Assembly: GCA_003521845.1 (NCBI GenBank)
Contig: DPHB01000004.1
Location: 1-21,343 of the forward strand
Direction: 5' to 3'
Source of the DNA: Oceanospirillaceae bacterium
GTDB taxonomy: Bacteria > Pseudomonadota > Gammaproteobacteria > Pseudomonadales > Balneatricaceae
Length of the DNA stretch: 21,343 nucleotides
Under the pieces are notes generated by a model, which had not been told where the DNA came from, did no database searches, and saw nothing but the letters and a program-made list of their open reading frames with translations. Of the stretch, positions 6,760-13,598 are shown piece after piece. The position numbers and the translations under genes are program-made. The number at the start of each line of letters is the position of its first letter. The first letter of the stretch is position 1.

Positions 6760-8220
6760 ATGTTTGAAAATTTAACAGAACGCCTTGGCAAAACGTTACA
6801 AAACATTCGCGGCCAAGCGCGCCTTACCGAAGACAATATTAAAGGTACCTTGCGTGAAGTGCGTATGGCATTGCTGGAGGCAGACGTTGCCTTGCCAGTA
6901 GTGAAAGCCTTTATTGACCAAGTAAAAGAACGTGCCGTTGGTACTGAGGTAAGCAAGAGCTTAAGCCCAGGTCAAGTGTTTGTAAAGATCGTCCAGCAAG
7001 AGCTGGAAGCGGTTATGGGTAGCGCCAATGAAGACTTGAATCTTGCGGCTCAGCCACCTGCTGTCATTATGATGGCAGGTTTGCAAGGTGCGGGTAAAAC
7101 CACCTCTGCTGCCAAGCTGGCTAAATTTTTGCAAGAAGTGCGCAAGAAAACTGTATTGTTGGTGAGTGTCGACGTATACCGTCCAGCTGCGATCAAGCAG
7201 CTAGAAACCTTGGCCAGTGAAGTGAATGCTAACTTCTTCCCGTCCACGGTTATGCAGAAGCCAGTGAGTATTGCTGAAGCTGCTATTGCTCATGCAAAAC
7301 AGCAACATATTGATGTTGTCATTGTGGATACAGCGGGCCGTTTGCACGTTGATGAGTCTATGATGAACGAAGTGAAGGCTTTGCATGCGTCAGTGCAGCC
7401 TGTTGAAACCTTGTTTGTGGTTGACGCCATGACGGGCCAAGATGCGGCCAATACGGCTAAAGCTTTCAACGAAGCCTTGCCATTAACCGGTGTGGTGTTG
7501 AGTAAAACTGATGGTGATGCCCGTGGTGGTGCTGCCTTGTCGGTGCGTCATATTACTGGCAAGCCGATCAAGTTCTTGGGTGTTGGCGAAAAGGTTGAAG
7601 CTCTAGAGCCTTTCCATCCTGATCGTGTTGCATCGCGCATCTTGGGTATGGGTGACATGCTATCTCTTATTGAAGAGGTAGAGCAGAAGGTCGACAAAGA
7701 GAAGGCCGAAAAGCTAGCTAAAAAACTGAAAAAGGGTAAGGGCTTTGATTTAGAAGACTTTCGCGATCAGTTGCAGCAAATGAAAAATATGGGCGGCATG
7801 GCCGGCTTGCTGGACAAGTTGCCCGGTATGGGTGGTATGGCGCAAGCGGCACAAGCTGCTGGTGCGGAAAAGAACTTCGTGCAAATGGAAGCGGTGATCA
7901 ATTCCATGACGCCTAAGGAACGATTTTTTCCAGATACCATTAATGGTTCACGCAAGCGCCGCATAGCGGCAGGTTCGGGTACCCAGATTCAAGATGTGAA
8001 TCGACTGCTAAAGCAGCATAAGCAAATGCAGAAGATGATGAAAAAGATGACCGGCAAAGGCAACATGAAAAACATGATGCGTGGTATGCAAGGTAATATG
8101 CCGCCGGGTATGGGCGGTGGTATGCCTGGCGGTATGCCTCCTGGTCTTGGAGGCATGGGCGGTGGTATGCCCGGTGGCTTACCAGGTATGGGCGGACTGC
8201 CGTTTGGTAAGAAAAAGTAG
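6760..8220 (+). CDS. ffh: Signal recognition particle protein Ffh (SRP54)
   Basis: The GTPase that binds 4.5S RNA and signal sequences and delivers ribosomes translating membrane proteins to FtsY. N domain about 1-90; G domain with P-loop GLQGAGKTT (107-115), DTAGR (190-194) and SKTDGDARGG (248-257, base specificity); M domain from about 330, with the RNA-binding SRKRRIAAGSG (397-407) and the helix TQIQDVNRLLKQHKQMQKMM. At 486 residues it is about 30 longer than E. coli Ffh (453): the excess is a C-terminal tail (about 442-486) built from repeated Met/Gly/Pro units such as MPPGMGGGMPGGMPPG, ending in FGKKK. The ATG at 6760 starts the standard MFENLTERL. The ribosome binding site is weak (ACGAGATTTCC). 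The gene is divergent from ypjD and precedes the rpsP operon, as in E. coli, with no obvious terminator besides the palindrome behind it. Confidence 0.97.
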   Translation: MFENLTERLGKTLQNIRGQARLTEDNIKGTLREVRMALLEADVALPVVKAFIDQVKERAVGTEVSKSLSPGQVFVKIVQQELEAVMGSANEDLNLAAQPPAVIMMAGLQGAGKTTSAAKLAKFLQEVRKKTVLLVSVDVYRPAAIKQLETLASEVNANFFPSTVMQKPVSIAEAAIAHAKQQHIDVVIVDTAGRLHVDESMMNEVKALHASVQPVETLFVVDAMTGQDAANTAKAFNEALPLTGVVLSKTDGDARGGAALSVRHITGKPIKFLGVGEKVEALEPFHPDRVASRILGMGDMLSLIEEVEQKVDKEKAEKLAKKLKKGKGFDLEDFRDQLQQMKNMGGMAGLLDKLPGMGGMAQAAQAAGAEKNFVQMEAVINSMTPKERFFPDTINGSRKRRIAAGSGTQIQDVNRLLKQHKQMQKMMKKMTGKGNMKNMMRGMQGNMPPGMGGGMPGGMPPGLGGMGGGMPGGLPGMGGLPFGKKK

Positions 8221-8237
8221 TAGTTGATTGCTGCTTT

Positions 8238-8303
8238 GTCACTGCGAGTGCAATACCTTGTCATTGCGTGCGTAATACCCCGTCATTGCGAGCCGAAGGC
8301 GCG
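8238..8303. repeat. Three degenerate 22-bp tandem units
   Basis: The word GTCA(C/T)TGCG recurs at 8238, 8260 and 8282, exactly 22 bases apart. Units 1 and 2 also share the ends (AATACC at the same offset); unit 3 keeps only the front half and runs into the large palindrome. The core GTCATTGCGAG is the start of a dispersed repeat known from many bacterial genomes. There are no spacers, so it is not a CRISPR. Confidence 0.6.
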
Positions 8304-8365
8304 GCAACCTCTTTGTTCTGGCACTTTGCCTGATAGAGGTTGCTGCGCTGCGCTCGCGATGAACG
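8281..8365. repeat. Large imperfect palindrome of the GTCATTGCGAG type (REP/MITE-like)
   Basis: The left arm (8281-8312, CGTCATTGCGAGCC... GCAACCTCT) pairs with the right arm (8335-8365, AGAGGTTGCTGCG... CGCGATGAACG); the inner 9 bases GCAACCTCT/AGAGGTTGC match perfectly and the outer parts with a few mismatches. The loop is about 22 bases. Its form is that of an intergenic REP/MITE-type element. It sits between ffh and the rpsP promoter and could stabilise the ffh mRNA 3' end or end its transcription; that is inference. Confidence 0.7.
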
Positions 8366-8390
8366 GCCAATAAAGACGTTTCACGCACCC

Positions 8391-8419
8391 TTCCTATTAC
8401 TTAAATTATCCTATATAAT
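8391..8419 (+). promoter_or_regulatory. Promoter of the rpsP-rimM-trmD-rplS operon
   Basis: A perfect TATAAT (8414-8419) is followed by the GC-rich discriminator ATGCGCCCTCG, as at growth-rate controlled ribosomal promoters in proteobacteria. The -35 at 17 bases is TTCCTA (weak match). The expected start is near 8426, giving a leader of about 107 bases. Stringent control is inferred from the discriminator. Confidence 0.65.
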
Positions 8420-8425
8420 ATGCGC

Positions 8426-8532
8426 CCTCGTAGGAGACTGTCCTACTTGTGTCCTATCTGCAATGGTGTGGGTAAGGACTAGATAAACCGTGAGTGATTT
8501 CAAAGCTCACACGACATAAAGGGATCTAACGC
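8426..8532 (+). promoter_or_regulatory. Structured 5' leader of the rpsP operon
   Basis: Three hairpins can be drawn: GTAGGA/TCCTAC (8430-8435 with 8441-8446, 5-base loop) almost at the mRNA 5' end; GTCCT/AGGAC (8451-8455 with 8475-8479); and GTGAG/CTCAC (8490-8494 with 8506-8510). The first strand, GTAGGA, could instead pair with TCCTAT at 8452-8457, so the first two stems may compete. The ribosome site AAGGGA follows at about 8518-8523. A role in autogenous control by a ribosomal protein is possible but not shown. Confidence 0.45.
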
Positions 8533-8784
8533 ATGGTAATCATTCGTTTAGCTCGTGGAGGCTCCAAGAAGCGTCCATTTTATCATTTAACAGTAGCAGA
8601 TCAGCGCAACCCGCGTGATGGTCGCTTTATCGAGCGTGTGGGTTTCTTCAACCCTGTTGCTCGTGGTCAAGAAGAAGTAACACGCATCGATATGGATCGC
8701 GTTGATTACTGGTTAGGCCGTGGTGCCCAGCCTACTGGCCGCGTTGCAGGTTTGATTAAAGCTGCTCGTACAGCAGCTGAATAA
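8533..8784 (+). CDS. rpsP: 30S ribosomal protein S16
   Basis: Ribosomal protein S16, 83 residues (E. coli 82), which binds 16S rRNA and is needed for 30S assembly. The N-terminus MVIIRLARGGSKKRPFYHLT and the block DGRFIERVGFFNP (about 31-43) are diagnostic; the C-terminal half has RVDYWLGRGAQPTGRVAGLIK. The ATG is preceded by GGGA at about eight bases. It is first in a transcript with rimM (36-bp gap), trmD and rplS, which is the order kept across proteobacteria, and follows the leader and promoter just upstream. Codon choice (CGT, GGT, GCT rich) is that of a highly expressed gene and is clearly stronger than in rimM and trmD behind it. Confidence 0.98.
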   Translation: MVIIRLARGGSKKRPFYHLTVADQRNPRDGRFIERVGFFNPVARGQEEVTRIDMDRVDYWLGRGAQPTGRVAGLIKAARTAAE

Positions 8785-8820
8785 GTACGCATAATTAGTC
8801 TAAGTATAGGATAGTTTGTT

Positions 8821-9345
8821 ATGGCCCAAGACCAACGCGTTAAGCTCGGTCGTATTACCACGGTTTACGGGGTAAAGGGCTGGGTAAAGGTATTTTCTAA
8901 TACCGAACCCATGGATAACATATTTGCTTACCAGCCGTGGCAGATTCTGATGAACGGTCAATGGCAGGAAGTAAAGGTTAAACAAGGCAAGCTACACGGC
9001 AAAGGACTAGTTGCACAACTGGAAGGTTGTAATGACCGCGAAATGGCCAAGCTATATGCTGGTGCCGAAATAGCGGTAGATCGTAGTAAGTTGCCGGAAC
9101 TAGAAGACGGCGATTATTACTGGTCACAACTAACCGGGATGAATGTAGAGACTGAGGCAGGCGTAAAGCTTGGTAAGGTCGACCACCTGTTAGCCACCGG
9201 CGCAAATGATGTGCTAGTGGTAAGAGGCAACCAAGATAGTATTGATACGGAAGAACGTTTGATACCTTGGCTACCTGATCAGGTGATCACAAAGATTGAC
9301 CTCTCCGGAGGCGTTATTCGGGTCGATTGGGATCCGGAGTTTTAA
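8821..9345 (+). CDS. rimM: 16S rRNA maturation factor RimM
   Basis: A ribosome assembly factor of 174 residues that binds S19 and acts on the 30S head domain. The N-terminal RimM domain opens with LGRITTVYGVKGWVKVFSNTE (about 9-29) and the C-terminal PRC-barrel has YYWSQLTGMNVETEAGVKLG (about 98-117), GANDVLVV and the ending LIPWLPDQVITKIDLSGGVI, all family landmarks. ATG start with AGGA nine bases upstream. The stop codon abuts the GTG start of trmD without a gap, so trmD translation probably depends on ribosomes finishing rimM. The neighbours (S16, TrmD, L19) are the classic operon partners. Confidence 0.97.
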   Translation: MAQDQRVKLGRITTVYGVKGWVKVFSNTEPMDNIFAYQPWQILMNGQWQEVKVKQGKLHGKGLVAQLEGCNDREMAKLYAGAEIAVDRSKLPELEDGDYYWSQLTGMNVETEAGVKLGKVDHLLATGANDVLVVRGNQDSIDTEERLIPWLPDQVITKIDLSGGVIRVDWDPEF

Positions 9346-10098
9346 GTGAAGGTAGGTGTCGTTACACTGTTTCCTGAAATGCTACAGGCCATTACGGACT
9401 ATGGTGTTACAGGGAGAGCAGTCCAGCAAGGGCTGTTACAGGTAACCGGGGTTAACCCGCGCGACTTTACCCAGGACAAGCATCGTACGGTTGATGATCG
9501 ACCTTATGGCGGTGGCCCAGGCATGTTGATGAAGGTGCAACCTTTACGCGATGCCATTGCTGCAGCCAAGGCGGATTTGCCCAACCCCAAGGTGATTTAT
9601 TTATCACCCCAAGGGCGCAAATTAGATCAAGCCGGCGTGTTGGAGTTGGCCAAACAAGATAGTTTGGTGTTGGTGGCAGGACGTTACGAAGGCATTGACG
9701 AACGTTTGTTGTCTACCGATATTGATGAAGAGTGGTCGCTAGGTGATTTTGTGCTTAGCGGGGGTGAATTGCCTGCCATGGTTTTTGTCGACGCTGTAGC
9801 ACGAATGTTACCTGGTGTGTTGGGTCACGCTGAGTCAGCTCAGGAAGACTCTTTCGCGCAAGGGTTGTTGGATTGCCCGCACTATACCCGACCAGAAGTG
9901 GTTGCGGGTATGGCAGTACCACCGGTACTGTTGAGTGGTGATCACAAGGCGATCGCCGCTTGGCGAATGCAGCAGCAACTAGGGCGAACGTGGCAACGGC
10001 GACCAGATTTGCTAGAACAGATAACGCTTACCAAAGAGCAAGAGCAGTCTTTAGAAAATTTTATCCGTACGGCGGCAGCGTCAACGGTAGAAGAATAG
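9346..10098 (+). CDS. trmD: tRNA (guanine37-N1)-methyltransferase TrmD
   Basis: Methylates G37 next to the anticodon in tRNAs reading CNN-type codons, preventing +1 frameshifting; SPOUT trefoil-knot enzyme acting as a dimer. 250 residues (E. coli 255). Landmarks: VVTLFPEM (5-12), DDRPYGGGPGMLM (50-62), the knot segment AGRYEGIDERLL (111-122), GDFVLSGGE (133-141), and EDSF with D168, which lines up with the catalytic Asp169 of the E. coli enzyme, followed by GLLDCPHYTRPEV. The start is GTG directly behind the rimM stop, with GGAG six bases ahead; other GTG/ATG codons nearby would cut into the first strand. rplS follows after nine bases. Confidence 0.97.
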   Translation: MKVGVVTLFPEMLQAITDYGVTGRAVQQGLLQVTGVNPRDFTQDKHRTVDDRPYGGGPGMLMKVQPLRDAIAAAKADLPNPKVIYLSPQGRKLDQAGVLELAKQDSLVLVAGRYEGIDERLLSTDIDEEWSLGDFVLSGGELPAMVFVDAVARMLPGVLGHAESAQEDSFAQGLLDCPHYTRPEVVAGMAVPPVLLSGDHKAIAAWRMQQQLGRTWQRRPDLLEQITLTKEQEQSLENFIRTAAASTVEE

Positions 10099-10107
10099 GA
10101 GCGAGCC

Positions 10108-10476
10108 ATGAGCGGTAAAAATAGCATCATTCAGCAAATTGAAGCTGAACAAATGAACAAAGAAATGCCTGAGTTTGGCCCCGGTGATACCGTGGTTGTT
10201 CAGGTTAAAGTTAAGGAAGGCACTCGTGAACGTCTACAGGCGTACGAAGGTGTGGTTATCGGTGTACGTAACCGTGGCCTAAACTCTGCTTTCACTGTAC
10301 GTAAAATCTCCCACGGTGTGGGCGTTGAGCGTACTTTCCAGACTTACAGCCACCAGGTTGACAGTGTTTCTGTTAAGCGTCGCGGTGACGTACGTCAGGC
10401 TAAGCTATACTACTTGCGTGAATTGTCTGGTAAGGCAGCACGTATCAAGGAAAAGTTGGCTAAGCGCGAAGCTTAA
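10108..10476 (+). CDS. rplS: 50S ribosomal protein L19
   Basis: Ribosomal protein L19, 122 residues (E. coli 115), located at the 30S-50S interface. Diagnostic stretches are FGPGDTVVVQVKVKEGTRER (about 23-42), YEGVVIGVRNRGLNSAFTVR (about 46-65) and GVGVERTFQTYSH with VKRRGDVRQAKLYYLRELSG. The ATG follows a strong GGAG at seven bases. Codon use is again of the highly expressed kind. It is the last gene of the operon and is followed by a strong intrinsic terminator about 45 bases downstream. The small length excess comes from a lysine/arginine-rich C-terminal end (ARIKEKLAKREA). Confidence 0.98.
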   Translation: MSGKNSIIQQIEAEQMNKEMPEFGPGDTVVVQVKVKEGTRERLQAYEGVVIGVRNRGLNSAFTVRKISHGVGVERTFQTYSHQVDSVSVKRRGDVRQAKLYYLRELSGKAARIKEKLAKREA

Positions 10477-10517
10477 TAGTTGCTTTTCAATTACCAAGCT
10501 ATAAGTTTGGTAATGAT

Positions 10518-10544
10518 AAAAAACCCGCCACGGCGGGTTTTTTT
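10518..10544 (+). terminator. Intrinsic terminator of the rpsP-rplS operon
   Basis: Perfect hairpin AAACCCGC / GCGGGTTT around the tetraloop CACG (10521-10528 with 10533-10540), followed by an unbroken run of T to 10544. The A-run before the stem makes it potentially bidirectional. Confidence 0.93.
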
Positions 10545-10649
10545 GTGCCTGCATTCAGGTCAGGGTAAGGCCCTATATGTGGTTGCACAAATTCTCGTTA
10601 TAAGGGATAAAAAAGTGGCCATTTCCGTGCTAAAAGCGTAGAATTCGTT

Positions 10650-10696
10650 AACCGAGAAGCGTGCTTGATGACAAGCCTGTGATGCTCGGTTTTTTT
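10650..10696 (+). terminator. Second terminator-like hairpin after rplS
   Basis: AACCGAG (10650-10656) pairs with CTCGGTT (10685-10691), leading into seven T (10690-10696). The enclosed bases form their own stem GCTTG/CAAGC (10663-10667 with 10672-10676). It lies about 110 bases beyond the strong rplS terminator, so it should serve a separate transcript; no coding frame in 10545-10649 ends here. It may be the 3' end of a small RNA. Confidence 0.6.
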
Positions 10697-10760
10697 GTGT
10701 TTAAAGCGAAATTATTAGTACACATAAACATGATTTATAAAACGCTTTCCTGAGTAGCCC

Positions 10761-10955
10761 ATGAGCGATTTAGTCCATAGTCTGTTGGTCGCTGTTAGCC
10801 TGATGTTGGTGCTTGAAGGAATTTTGCCGTTTTTATACCCACAACGCTGGCGTCGTCTAGTGGCACAGTTGGCACAAATTAGTGATGCCAATATGCGGGT
10901 ATTAGGTTTGCTAAGCATGTTAATTGGCTTGGCTTTATTGTGGTTGGTTCGTTAG
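10761..10955 (+). CDS. DUF2065 family small membrane protein (YjeT-like)
   Basis: A 64-residue protein of the DUF2065 family (E. coli YjeT). Two hydrophobic helices, about 6-27 (HSLLVAVSLMLVLEGILPFL) and 45-63 (VLGLLSMLIGLALLWLV), are joined by the conserved basic link YPQRWRRLV. The family's N-terminal LVLEGxxPFLxPxxWR pattern is complete. Function is unknown. In many gammaproteobacteria this gene sits between hflC and hisZ or purA; here hflX-hflK-hflC are missing upstream and rplS takes their place, while hisZ and purA follow as expected. The ATG has only a weak ribosome site (GAGTAGCCC). The hisZ ATG is 17 bases behind its stop. Confidence 0.85.
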   Translation: MSDLVHSLLVAVSLMLVLEGILPFLYPQRWRRLVAQLAQISDANMRVLGLLSMLIGLALLWLVR

Positions 10956-10972
10956 GATATTTAAGGGATACC

Positions 10973-12163
10973 ATGACTGGTGTAAATCGTTGGTTACTGC
11001 CTGATGGCGTAAAGGAAGTATTACCCCCCGAAGCGGGTCGTATAGAAACCCTGCGTAGACGCTTGCTGGACCTACATCATAGCTGGGGCTATGACATGGT
11101 GATGCCACCGCTGATCGAATTTATTGAGTCATTGCTAATCGGAACAGGTAACGACCTAGATGTGGCCACCTTTAAGGTCATCGACCAGCTTACCGGTCGT
11201 ACCATGGGTATCCATGCCGACATCACGCCACAGGTTGCACGTATTGATGCCCATAGTTTGGGTGCGCAAGGCGTGAACCGTTTGTGTTACTCCAACACGG
11301 TATTGCACACCTCTCCAGCCAATGCTTTGGCTTCCCGTAGCCCCTTACAAGTAGGCGCGGAGCTGTATGGCCACTCTGGTCTAGACAGTGATTTAGAAAT
11401 TATTAGTTTGATGTTAGAAAGCATTACCCATATAGGCGTTGATGCACCTTTAACATTGGATTTAGGCCACATTGGCATTTATAAGGGTTTGTTGGCAGGC
11501 ATGAACCTAAACCAAGACCAAGAGCGCGCTTTGTTTGCCTTGTTGCAAACCAAGGCTGTAGCTGACATTGATGCTTTTGTGGCCGGCTTAGATATCCCCA
11601 CCGCAGATCAACAAATGCTGCACCAGTTGGCGCGTTTGTATGGCGATGTCAGTGTCCTAGATCAGGCCGTAGAGGTTTTTGCTAAAGCCGGTGCCGAAGT
11701 GCTTGAAGCCGTAGCCTATTTGCAACAATTGGCTAGTGCGGTACAGCTACGCTTTCCGGCCGTTACCTTGTATTTTGATTTGGCCGAGCTACGTGGCTAT
11801 GAATACCACACAGGTGTGGTCTTTGCGGCCTTGACGCCAGCCTTTGGGCAGCCCATCGCCAAAGGTGGTCGTTACGACGACATTGGCCGTGTATTTGGCC
11901 GGGCCCGTCCAGCAACCGGGTTTAGTGCCGATCTTAAAATTCTTGCCGAATTATCTTCGGCAGAAGCAGCACCCGTAGAGAGTGTTGCTGTGCCTAGCCG
12001 TGATGGATTGAGTGCGCTACAGTGCCAACTCCTATGGCAAAAAGAAGCTGAGCTACGTGGTCAAGGTTTCCGCGTCTTAGCTCAGTTGTCAGGGCCAACA
12101 ACTTCCGATGTCAAGGCAACACACCAGCTTAGCTGGCGTGATGATGCTTGGCATATTGATTGA
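10973..12163 (+). CDS. hisZ: ATP phosphoribosyltransferase regulatory subunit HisZ
   Basis: The catalytically silent histidyl-tRNA-synthetase paralogue that activates short-form HisG, the first enzyme of histidine synthesis. With the ATG at 10973 the protein has 396 residues and starts MTGVNRWLLPDGVKEVLPPE, the normal HisZ opening; AAGGG lies five bases before it. An upstream GTG at 10940 falls inside DUF2065 and is not supported. HisRS-like blocks are visible: ITPQVARIDAHS (motif 2 region), ELRGYEYHTGVVFAAL and KGGRYDDIGRVFGRARPATG. Its presence implies that the genome carries a short HisG elsewhere and separates this organism from enterics. purA follows after 36 bp, the arrangement also seen in Pseudomonas. 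Confidence 0.95.
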   Translation: MTGVNRWLLPDGVKEVLPPEAGRIETLRRRLLDLHHSWGYDMVMPPLIEFIESLLIGTGNDLDVATFKVIDQLTGRTMGIHADITPQVARIDAHSLGAQGVNRLCYSNTVLHTSPANALASRSPLQVGAELYGHSGLDSDLEIISLMLESITHIGVDAPLTLDLGHIGIYKGLLAGMNLNQDQERALFALLQTKAVADIDAFVAGLDIPTADQQMLHQLARLYGDVSVLDQAVEVFAKAGAEVLEAVAYLQQLASAVQLRFPAVTLYFDLAELRGYEYHTGVVFAALTPAFGQPIAKGGRYDDIGRVFGRARPATGFSADLKILAELSSAEAAPVESVAVPSRDGLSALQCQLLWQKEAELRGQGFRVLAQLSGPTTSDVKATHQLSWRDDAWHID

Positions 12164-12199
12164 TCTTTAAATTCTAACGAATGTTTCGAGCATAATATT

Positions 12200-13495
12200 A
12201 TGGGAAAAAATGTCGTAGTCCTGGGTACCCAATGGGGTGACGAAGGCAAAGGCAAAATAGTTGATTTGTTGACCGACCAAGCTAACGCCGTGGTGCGTTT
12301 TCAAGGTGGTCACAATGCTGGTCATACTCTGGTCATTGACGGAGAAAAAACCGTTCTGCACCTGATTCCTTCCGGCATCCTACGCGAAAACGTCACCTGC
12401 TACATCGGCAACGGTGTGGTTGTGGCCATGGATGCTTTGCTAAAAGAAATCACGCAGCTAGAAGAACGTGATGTGCCTGTTAGCGAACGCCTACGTATTA
12501 GCCCGGCTTGTCCTTTGATCTTGCCTTATCATATTGCTTTGGACAACGCCCGTGAAGTAGCCCGTGGCGAAGCCAAAATTGGCACCACTGGTCGTGGTAT
12601 TGGCCCAGCCTACGAAGACAAGGTTGCTCGTCGTGGCCTGCGTCTTGGTGATTTGCTTGACCCGGAGCGTTTTGCTACCAAGCTGAAAGAAATCATGACT
12701 TATCATAATTTCGTGCTTGCTAATTACTACCGTGCCAAGCCGTTAGACTATGACACAGTGTTGCAAGAAGCTTTGGCCCAAGCTGAAATCGTTAAGCCAC
12801 TATTGTGTGACGTGACAGCTACCCTACATGACTTGCGTCGTGCTGGCGAAAATATCATGTTTGAAGGCGCCCAAGGCACCTTGCTAGATATCGACCATGG
12901 TACCTACCCCTACGTAACTTCGTCTAACACTACAGCTGGTGGCACCGCTACTGGTTCCGGTTTTGGCCCCTTATACCTAGATTACATCCTAGGTATCACC
13001 AAGGCCTACACTACGCGTGTTGGTTCGGGACCTTTCCCCACAGAATTGTTTGACGATGTAGGCCTCGGCCTAGCCACTCGTGGCCACGAATTTGGTGCCA
13101 CTACGGGGCGCCCTCGTCGTTGCGGTTGGTTTGATGCTGTGGCCCTACGCCATGCCATTCAAATTAACAGTGTGTCTGGCATCTGTTTAACCAAGCTGGA
13201 CGTACTGGACGGCATGGAAGAAATTAAGCTATGCATTGACTATGTAGACGCTAATGGCAAATCTGTACCTTGCCCGAGTGACAGTGAAGGCTTTGAAGCA
13301 GTAACACCTGTCTACGAGACCATGCCTGGCTGGACTGAGTCCACATTAGGTGCGCAAAGTGAAGACCAGCTGCCAGCCGCAGCATTGGCCTACATTGCTC
13401 GCATCGAAGCAATCATCGGCGCGCCAGTGGACATTATCTCCACCGGCCCAGACCGTGTTGAAACCATCGTTAAGCGCCACTCATTTGGTGCATAA
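12200..13495 (+). CDS. purA: Adenylosuccinate synthetase
   Basis: Catalyses IMP + aspartate + GTP to adenylosuccinate, the committed step to AMP. 431 residues (E. coli 432). The N-terminal GTQWGDEGKGK (9-19) holds the catalytic D14 and the GTP loop; GGHNAGHT (36-43) holds H42, the counterpart of E. coli His41. Further blocks are TTGRGIGPAYEDK, FEGAQGTLLDIDHGTYPYVT, SSNTTAGG, GSGPFPTE, TTGRPRRCGWFD and LTKLDVLDG, all in normal order. ATG start with a weak ribosome site; codon use is rather strong. It is closed by an intrinsic terminator about 40 bases downstream, which separates it from the methyltransferase gene. Confidence 0.98.
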   Translation: MGKNVVVLGTQWGDEGKGKIVDLLTDQANAVVRFQGGHNAGHTLVIDGEKTVLHLIPSGILRENVTCYIGNGVVVAMDALLKEITQLEERDVPVSERLRISPACPLILPYHIALDNAREVARGEAKIGTTGRGIGPAYEDKVARRGLRLGDLLDPERFATKLKEIMTYHNFVLANYYRAKPLDYDTVLQEALAQAEIVKPLLCDVTATLHDLRRAGENIMFEGAQGTLLDIDHGTYPYVTSSNTTAGGTATGSGFGPLYLDYILGITKAYTTRVGSGPFPTELFDDVGLGLATRGHEFGATTGRPRRCGWFDAVALRHAIQINSVSGICLTKLDVLDGMEEIKLCIDYVDANGKSVPCPSDSEGFEAVTPVYETMPGWTESTLGAQSEDQLPAAALAYIARIEAIIGAPVDIISTGPDRVETIVKRHSFGA

Positions 13496-13531
13496 TATGG
13501 GGAGTTTCGGCAAGCGAGCTTGCTGATGAAT

Positions 13532-13563
13532 AAAAAAGGCAGCCTTGTGGGCTGCCTTTTTTT
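13532..13563 (+). terminator. Intrinsic terminator of the hisZ-purA transcript
   Basis: Perfect stem GGCAGCC/GGCTGCC (13538-13544 with 13550-13556), loop TTGTG, followed by seven T, and preceded by six A that extend the stem. Confidence 0.93.
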
Positions 13564-13598
13564 GTGGCTAGAAATTGTGTATATAGTGAGAGTTGAAC

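Noticed and set aside
7940..8264. Two minus-strand frames of about 90-100 codons opposite the ffh C-terminus, Pro/Tyr-rich
   Set aside because: They are the antisense reading of the Met/Gly/Pro repeat codons in ffh.
8238..8303. CRISPR-like regular spacing of a repeat word
   Set aside because: The units are tandem with a 22-bp period, have no unique spacers, and no cas gene is nearby.
8400..8530. A tRNA or 4.5S RNA gene in the rpsP upstream region
   Set aside because: No cloverleaf with a TTC-loop or CCA end and no 4.5S-type GGAA/GCAG tetraloop helix can be drawn; only short hairpins are present.
10940..10972. Upstream GTG start for hisZ
   Set aside because: It would overlap the DUF2065 coding end, lacks a placed ribosome site and adds residues absent from HisZ proteins; the ATG at 10973 fits both.
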